DNA of 17,175 nucleotides from assembly GCA_964512765.1 (NCBI GenBank), contig CAZEKF010000023.1, forward strand, positions 1-17,175, written 5' to 3'. The stretch comes from GW2011-AR15 sp964512765. GTDB lineage: Archaea > Nanobdellota > Nanobdellia > Woesearchaeales > GW2011-AR15. The position numbers and the translations under genes were made by a program. The stretch's first letter is position 1; each line of letters starts with the position of its first letter. Positions 12,889-17,175 of the stretch are shown here, piece after piece. The notes under the pieces are model-generated. The model saw only the letters and a program-made list of their open reading frames with translations, was not told the origin of the DNA and made no database searches.

Positions 12889-15040
12889 TTACTTCAACAA
12901 CTTCTTCTTCAACCATTTCACTATCTACTTGTGCAGTTTTCACGTACGGTTCACCATAATATCTATGATCTTCGTAAGGCAGTTCAAAGTCATTAAGTTC
13001 TTCAAGGTCATTAAGATCATTCATTTTAATTTTTCTTAATGATACTGTGTAGAGAGTATCATCCATGTACAATGCACGTTTAACAGCGTTTTCATAGTAC
13101 AGGTATTGGCCATGTGACACTTTTCCTTTTAATGAAAATCCACTGCCGTCAATGTCAAATACATAAGCACCTTGCCACACTTCTTGCCTGTAATAATCAT
13201 ACCTTGGATCATACACTTTAGATTCCTTTACTTCCCTAACAGGTAACACTAGTAAATTCTTTTCTTTACTAAACAAGAATGCTTTATGATCTCTTAACAC
13301 TTCAGAATCACTTCCACTAGACCCAATTTCATATTTATCTATTTCTTTAGGATTATTTACATCACTAACATCGAATAAAGCAATTTTAACACCTTTTGTT
13401 GTAACACGACCGTATTCGTTTTCACCTGTTTCTTTGCCAACTCCAATTATATGATTTTCATCATACGGATGCAAATAATCTGAGAAACCTGGTATCTTAA
13501 GTTCTCCTAATATGTTTGGATTTTCTGGATCAGATAAATCAATAACAAAGAACGGATCAATTTGTTTGAAAGTTACCATGTACAATCTATCTCCCATGAA
13601 CCTTGTTGAATAAATCCGTTCCTCTGGAGCGATTTTTTCTAGTTTACCTTTTATTTCTAGTCCTTCATCTAATATATACACATTATTGTACTGTACAGAA
13701 TCTCCTCTTATCCAACTACTGAATGTTGTGGCAACTCTTAGATTACCTTCAAATTCATCCATTGAAAACTGGTTAAGCAAATAACCTTTTACTTCACCAC
13801 GAGTATCATACTTAATGTTTCCTTTATCAATGTTAATTTTATGAACAACTGTTTTACGTCTTTCCTCTTCTAACTTAACTTCATATTCTGTTATTGCTTC
13901 ACTAATTTCTTCCATTAAGTTTTCTTTAGCATTTTCACTCATAGAATTATACATTTCTTCTAATACTGCAGAGATTTGGTCCCATTTCTCGTATTCAGTA
14001 AGATCTTGGTTTTTAATTGAGTTTATTTCAGACTGAAACTCCACTGGTAACAATGGTAATACAACATCATAGAATCTTTCTTTATTGTATGATTCATAAA
14101 ATCTGTAAGGCATATTTTTTTGATAAGTTATGTATATGTTATCTTCAGAAACATAGATTGTGTTAGAGTAACCCATCATAAAGGTTTTAGCATCAACCTC
14201 TCCATTGTTAATGTTAAATGACATCACTGTGTTAAAGTTATAGTTTGTTTCAGGATTGTCAAAGTAATACACATCAGGTTTAACTAACATTCTTGATGAT
14301 TCCATTACAACTGGCATGTCAATTACCCTGTTATAATAATACACATTGTCCTGTACAATTAAATAAACATCATCACCAATCATTCTTGATGTTTGATAAT
14401 ATCCTTTTAGATCGAAATCGTATTCTAATTCAGGATCTTCTTTATCACTTATATCATACACCAAAGCTCTTGTCTTTTGTTTGTGAATAGGTCTAGGCAT
14501 GAAATCGTATTCTGCAAATGTATAAACGGGACTATAATCAGTTGTAAAAACAACTAGTTTATCACCGTTAACAAACAATTCTTGTGGATCTCCATCTAAA
14601 TTGATATCTGAAATTATTTTAGCTTCTTCAGCCGGATATGCATCTATAATCAATAACTGGTCCTGAACTATCATGTAAATGTATTTGCCGTCGTTTTTAA
14701 TAAAATCTGCTTCATCTACACCTTCAACTTGTATGTTAGTTGTTGAATAATCAGTTGCACTGATAGATTTTCCAGATGGTGTTCCTAATGCAGCTGAATC
14801 AGCAGATTCTGCCATTGCCATAACTCTAACGTCTCCAAAACCACCACTATAATAATTAAAAGTATCAAAATCCTGCACAGAGTCAAGGAAATTCATTAAC
14901 TCAGTTTTTGAACTAAATTTCTTTAATTCATCGCTAGTCTCAAACTCGCTAATGTCTATAGTAGGATGTTTTGTTTCCACATTGTTACATGCTGTTAAAG
15001 CTATTATTAAGATAATTCCTAAAAACATTATTTTTTTCAT
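12881..15040 (-). CDS. Secreted lipoprotein with C-terminal beta-propeller domain
   Basis: The 719-residue protein starts with a lipoprotein signal: Met-Lys-Lys, a hydrophobic stretch (4-16) and a Leu-Thr-Ala-Cys lipobox with Cys18. The region Val-Glu-Gly-Val-Asp-Glu-Ala-Asp-Phe-Ile-Lys-Asn-Asp-Gly-Lys (~105-119), then repeated blade-like segments such as Gly-Asp-Arg-Leu-Tyr-Met-Val-Thr-Phe, match the archaeal/bacterial secreted beta-propeller family (PF09826 type). Its function is not established; extracellular binding is usual for propellers. An acidic, helical insertion (~345-385) interrupts the blades. The ribosome site AGGTGATCA sits close before the ATG. Its 3' end overlaps the convergent phosphatase/HD gene by 8 bases. 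Confidence 0.88.
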   Translation of the reverse strand: MKKIMFLGIILIIALTACNNVETKHPTIDISEFETSDELKKFSSKTELMNFLDSVQDFDTFNYYSGGFGDVRVMAMAESADSAALGTPSGKSISATDYSTTNIQVEGVDEADFIKNDGKYIYMIVQDQLLIIDAYPAEEAKIISDINLDGDPQELFVNGDKLVVFTTDYSPVYTFAEYDFMPRPIHKQKTRALVYDISDKEDPELEYDFDLKGYYQTSRMIGDDVYLIVQDNVYYYNRVIDMPVVMESSRMLVKPDVYYFDNPETNYNFNTVMSFNINNGEVDAKTFMMGYSNTIYVSEDNIYITYQKNMPYRFYESYNKERFYDVVLPLLPVEFQSEINSIKNQDLTEYEKWDQISAVLEEMYNSMSENAKENLMEEISEAITEYEVKLEEERRKTVVHKINIDKGNIKYDTRGEVKGYLLNQFSMDEFEGNLRVATTFSSWIRGDSVQYNNVYILDEGLEIKGKLEKIAPEERIYSTRFMGDRLYMVTFKQIDPFFVIDLSDPENPNILGELKIPGFSDYLHPYDENHIIGVGKETGENEYGRVTTKGVKIALFDVSDVNNPKEIDKYEIGSSGSDSEVLRDHKAFLFSKEKNLLVLPVREVKESKVYDPRYDYYRQEVWQGAYVFDIDGSGFSLKGKVSHGQYLYYENAVKRALYMDDTLYTVSLRKIKMNDLNDLEELNDFELPYEDHRYYGEPYVKTAQVDSEMVEEEVVEVII

Positions 15041-15159
15041 TTGATCACCTTTTTCTCGTCTATAAGTTAATTATTATAGAAGTAGTTAAGTATATGTTTT
15101 TAATATACTTGTCGTAAGGTACAAATGGGGTTGAAGTTATTCAGATTTGTAATCCTTTT
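15041..15159. other. Intergenic region upstream of the beta-propeller gene
   Basis: Apart from the inverted repeat at 15088-15110 and the AGGTGATCA ribosome site (minus strand, 15043-15051), I see only AT-rich sequence. A weak ACAAAT/ATTTGT pair (15121-15126 and 15145-15150) could be a hairpin after the stop of the neighbouring minus-strand gene. No coding frame is credible here. Confidence 0.5.
15088..15110. promoter_or_regulatory. Inverted repeat AAGTATAT-N7-ATATACTT
   Basis: Perfect 8-bp arms (15088-15095 and 15103-15110) flank a 7-base spacer, 48-70 bases before the beta-propeller ATG. TATA-like strings lie within the arms on the minus strand. It could be an operator overlapping the promoter, or a leader hairpin. 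Confidence 0.45.
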
Positions 15160-15903
15160 TCATATGTCGTAATTACTTGTATATATAACTAAATCATGAG
15201 ATTGTTTTGAATTTAAATCCACTAAAACGCTCGGAAATGCTGCTTTAAAAATTTTATCTGTTCCATCATCTAGGAGTGATAGAACTTTTCCTTCAGTTTT
15301 TGCTTGATCATATGCTTTTATTGCTTCCAAATTTGCCTCTGGTAGATCTCTTTGAGCATATTTTGCGCCTATCTTCGCGCCCATAGTTATAACTATACTT
15401 CCGACCACACCACCCACTAAGGTACTAGTAAAAAGCCCATTTACCTGATATGTTGAGTCTGCAAAAATAATTATACCTAACATTAATCCAAGTACTGCAC
15501 CTGCTGCAAATCCACCAAATAGAACGTCATTGTATTTTTTCCATGAATCTAACATTGCATATTCTTGGCCTGCCAAAACATGTCTTTTGTGATTTTTAAG
15601 AAAATATCCTTTCATAATATCAATCACCTCTCCCCGAACGTTTTTATCATCTCTCTGTTGCACTGTAAAATACAAAAAATGACTTCCATTGCCATATACA
15701 ATATACTCAAATTGATTCTGATGAACTCTCTCGTATATCCAATATGTTATACTTTCTTCTTTACCAAGAATATCTTCTAAAACACGACAGTTTGGACCTA
15801 GGATACCCCATGGATGGCTTTCTGAATCTTTTGATCTTTCATTATAGTTATATATATTATAGATTCTTTGTATTAATGATTTATCAATTGAAACTTCTGT
15901 CAT
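15160..15903 (-). CDS. Two-pass membrane protein, unknown function
   Basis: The 247-residue protein is not a family I recognise. Residues 1-125 are soluble, polar and aromatic-rich (several Tyr and His). Two Gly-rich membrane segments follow at ~127-148 and ~157-178, with Gly-Ala-Val-Leu-Gly and Gly-Gly-Val-Val-Gly patterns of tightly packed helices. A ~65-residue charged C-terminal part follows. The frame can be opened at a TTG at 15945, but the ATG at 15903 has a TATA box centred ~27 bases upstream and is much preferred. A 17-base motif shared with the next gene lies 51 bases before the ATG, pointing to common control. Confidence 0.65.
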   Translation of the reverse strand: MTEVSIDKSLIQRIYNIYNYNERSKDSESHPWGILGPNCRVLEDILGKEESITYWIYERVHQNQFEYIVYGNGSHFLYFTVQQRDDKNVRGEVIDIMKGYFLKNHKRHVLAGQEYAMLDSWKKYNDVLFGGFAAGAVLGLMLGIIIFADSTYQVNGLFTSTLVGGVVGSIVITMGAKIGAKYAQRDLPEANLEAIKAYDQAKTEGKVLSLLDDGTDKIFKAAFPSVLVDLNSKQSHDLVIYTSNYDI

Positions 15904-15923
15904 AAAATTTCTATTAGATGATA

Positions 15924-15935
15924 CTTTAATATAAC
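15924..15935 (-). promoter_or_regulatory. TATA box of the two-pass membrane protein gene
   Basis: GTTATATTAAAG on the minus strand is centred ~27 bases before the ATG at 15903 and fixes that start. Confidence 0.55.
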
Positions 15936-15953
15936 CTGTCAACAATAATTTTG

Positions 15954-15970
15954 AGGCAAAAACCTTAAAA
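15954..15970 (-). promoter_or_regulatory. Shared 17-base motif, copy 1
   Basis: AGGCAAAAACCTTAAAA (plus strand) is identical to 16481-16497. This copy lies 19 bases upstream of the TATA box of the 15903 gene and overlaps the stop codon of the next gene. Flanks TTGAGG and CCTTAA make it an imperfect inverted repeat. Confidence 0.6.
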
Positions 15971-16426
15971 TTTACGTCTTTGTAAGTCTTCCTTTATTTC
16001 ACAAAACATTATTTTTGGAATCCCAAAGGTCATAAAAAACGAATTAATCCAGCTACAAAGAAGATATTGATTTCGATTTGATCTAATTAATGTGTATGAA
16101 AAATAACTATCTTCCTTATGTGATCTTTTTTCGTCTATTTCTGGATCTAATTTACTTTTTATTGATGGAATTGCTAAATCATAAAGAATCTCACCAAGAA
16201 GGAATTTTTCATAGCGTTTGTAATAAGCATGATACATAACTGTTCTTACACCACCCGGTGCAATAACCCTGTATGAAGCAATATGATATTTATCAATCAT
16301 TTGTTTGACACCAAATTCCTTTTCCATTATATTAATTAAATCATCAGATGTTTTTGGATCATATTCTTCCAATAAATATTTGACTGTTTCATCTATTGCA
16401 TTTAATCTATTTCTTTGAATATCCAT
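15965..16426 (-). CDS. Unknown soluble protein
   Basis: The 153-residue protein has no membrane segment and matches no family I know. The N-terminal ~45 residues look helical and charged. A central segment around Tyr-Arg-Val-Ile-Ala-Pro-Gly-Gly-Val-Arg-Thr-Val-Met (~52-64) is followed by aromatic-rich sequence, and a Cys-containing hydrophobic stretch lies near the end. The ATG at 16426 has a TATA box ~30 bases upstream. It shares the 17-base upstream motif with the 15903 gene, and is divergent from the winged-helix gene on the plus strand. Confidence 0.65.
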   Translation of the reverse strand: MDIQRNRLNAIDETVKYLLEEYDPKTSDDLINIMEKEFGVKQMIDKYHIASYRVIAPGGVRTVMYHAYYKRYEKFLLGEILYDLAIPSIKSKLDPEIDEKRSHKEDSYFSYTLIRSNRNQYLLCSWINSFFMTFGIPKIMFCEIKEDLQRRKF

Positions 16427-16450
16427 TCTAATACAATGCTCTGATGCAAA

Positions 16451-16462
16451 AGAATAAATAGC
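16451..16462 (-). promoter_or_regulatory. TATA box of the 16426 gene
   Basis: GCTATTTATTCT on the minus strand is centred ~30 bases before the ATG at 16426, consistent with a leaderless start. Confidence 0.5.
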
Positions 16463-16474
16463 TATCTCATATTA

Positions 16475-16498
16475 TTTTTAAGGCAAAAACCTTAAAAA
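16475..16498. promoter_or_regulatory. Inverted repeat between divergent genes, copy 2 of the shared motif
   Basis: TTTTTAAGG (16475-16483) and CCTTAAAAA (16490-16498) form perfect 9-bp arms around CAAAAA. It contains the 17-mer also found at 15954-15970. It lies ~20 bases upstream of the TATA box of the minus-strand gene, and its right arm overlaps the TATA-like CTTAAAAA (centred ~27 bases before the ATG at 16522) of the plus-strand regulator. This is the expected geometry for a divergent, autoregulated operator. Confidence 0.6.
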
Positions 16499-16521
16499 GT
16501 GAACAGTTATCCTCTTTTTTT

Positions 16522-17175
16522 ATGGACATTCCTTTTTTCTTTCCAAATTTGAAGAAAGGTTCTACTAAAGATTGTATTATTAGGTTATTAACAATAAATG
16601 AATCATTAACAAACCAAAAAATATACAATAAATTAAGGAAAGAACATAGAATCTCTAGGAGTTACCAAACAATTAGACAAGCATTGATGGAATTAGTTTG
16701 GTCCGGTGTTTTAATAAAAAAAGGTAGATATTATAGTATTTCAGTTGAATGGATAAAATCTACTGATAAATTTATCCAATTATTAAAATCTAAGTACATT
16801 GACAAAAAAGATATTAAAATTATTGATGAGAATACTAAAGAGATAAGTTTAAATTCATTATATGACATGGGCCATTTTATATTATTTAGTTTCAGGGATC
16901 ATTTTTTTCATAGTAACAAAGAGTTATATATGTATGTACAACATTTATGGATACCTTTTTTTGATAGTCATAAAAGGAACAAATTAAGAGATTTTTTCTT
17001 AATAACAAAAAATTATGTATACGTTGCAAACTCAAGTTTCATTGATAAAATATTATCTAATTTTTACAAAAAATATTGCATGTTGAAATTTAATGTTAAA
17101 CTTGACAGTTTTTTTGATTTTATTATTCAAGGAGATTGCATTGCAAAAATATACATGTCAAAAGAGCTAAGAAAT
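16522..17175 (+). CDS. Winged-helix transcriptional regulator (partial, 3' end off window)
   Basis: An open frame runs from the ATG at 16522 to the window edge, 218 codons without a stop. Residues ~16-78 look like a winged helix-turn-helix: Lys-Asp-Cys-Ile-Ile-Arg-Leu-Leu, a second helix with Asn-Gln-Lys-Ile-Tyr-Asn-Lys-Leu-Arg, and a recognition helix around Arg-Ser-Tyr-Gln-Thr-Ile-Arg-Gln-Ala-Leu. A wing ending Lys-Lys-Gly-Arg-Tyr-Tyr-Ser-Ile follows. The rest (~79-218) is Phe/Tyr-rich with no family I recognise, perhaps a sensing domain. It is divergent from the 16426 gene, and a perfect inverted repeat sits at its promoter, so it probably controls itself and its neighbours. Confidence 0.7.
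   Translation, partial: MDIPFFFPNLKKGSTKDCIIRLLTINESLTNQKIYNKLRKEHRISRSYQTIRQALMELVWSGVLIKKGRYYSISVEWIKSTDKFIQLLKSKYIDKKDIKIIDENTKEISLNSLYDMGHFILFSFRDHFFHSNKELYMYVQHLWIPFFDSHKRNKLRDFFLITKNYVYVANSSFIDKILSNFYKKYCMLKFNVKLDSFFDFIIQGDCIAKIYMSKELRN

Noticed and set aside
15904..15945. TTG start for the two-pass membrane protein
   Set aside because: A TATA box lies within this stretch and the ATG at 15903 is ideally spaced from it.

Overview
The window looks archaeal. It is strongly AT-rich, and its core genes are archaeal or eukaryotic-type translation proteins: aIF2-gamma, L7Ae, S28e, L24e, EF-2 with an archaeal-style HRGPAQ loop, EF-1A and an archaeal-type S10. Most genes have a TATA box centred 26-30 bases before the start codon, which suggests leaderless mRNAs; a smaller set has GGAGG or AGGTGA Shine-Dalgarno sites. 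Reduced or unusual features (an aIF2-gamma without its zinc-knuckle cysteines, an S28e with a lysine-rich N-terminal extension, an MNT/HEPN pair) fit a DPANN-type archaeon such as a Woesearchaeota or Pacearchaeota relative. That placement is inference.

Layout. 1-1493 (-) is the 5' part of a one-membrane-pass surface-type protein that leaves the window in an Asp-Pro repeat. 1655-2666 (+) is a winged-helix/nucleotidyltransferase plus HEPN pair. 2701-3546 (+) is a DUF1385/YqhQ-like membrane protein, overlapped at its 3' end by a small coiled-coil protein gene (-). 3989-4095 (+) is a probable unannotated structured RNA with its own TATA box. 4104-5333 (-) is aIF2-gamma. From 5427 (+) runs the translation block rpl7ae-rps28e-rpl24e-ndk, then EF-2, EF-1A and rps10. 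10828-11694 (-) is a stomatin/prohibitin-like SPFH protein. 11795-12888 (+) is a histidine-phosphatase/HD-domain fusion broken by one frameshift at an A run. 12881-15040 (-) is a lipoprotein with a C-terminal beta-propeller domain. 15160-17175 is an accessory locus: two genes of unknown function (-) and a divergent winged-helix regulator (+, runs off the end).

The two most interesting signals are regulatory. First, the leader of rpl7ae holds a kink-turn-like element and three short segments (ATTACCT, AGGTAAT, ATTACCT) that can pair in mutually exclusive ways, the last of which can also mask the ribosome binding site. This is what a feedback switch sensing L7Ae itself would look like. Second, a shared 17-base motif lies about 50 bases upstream of both unknown genes at the right end. 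One copy sits between the divergent regulator and its neighbour, which suggests a small self-contained regulon of undescribed function. The RNA at 3989-4095 is a third candidate for something new.

No tRNA, rRNA, CRISPR array or transposase was found. No gap between genes exceeds 300 bases; the larger gaps (3890-4103, 5334-5516, 15041-15159) are described as features.
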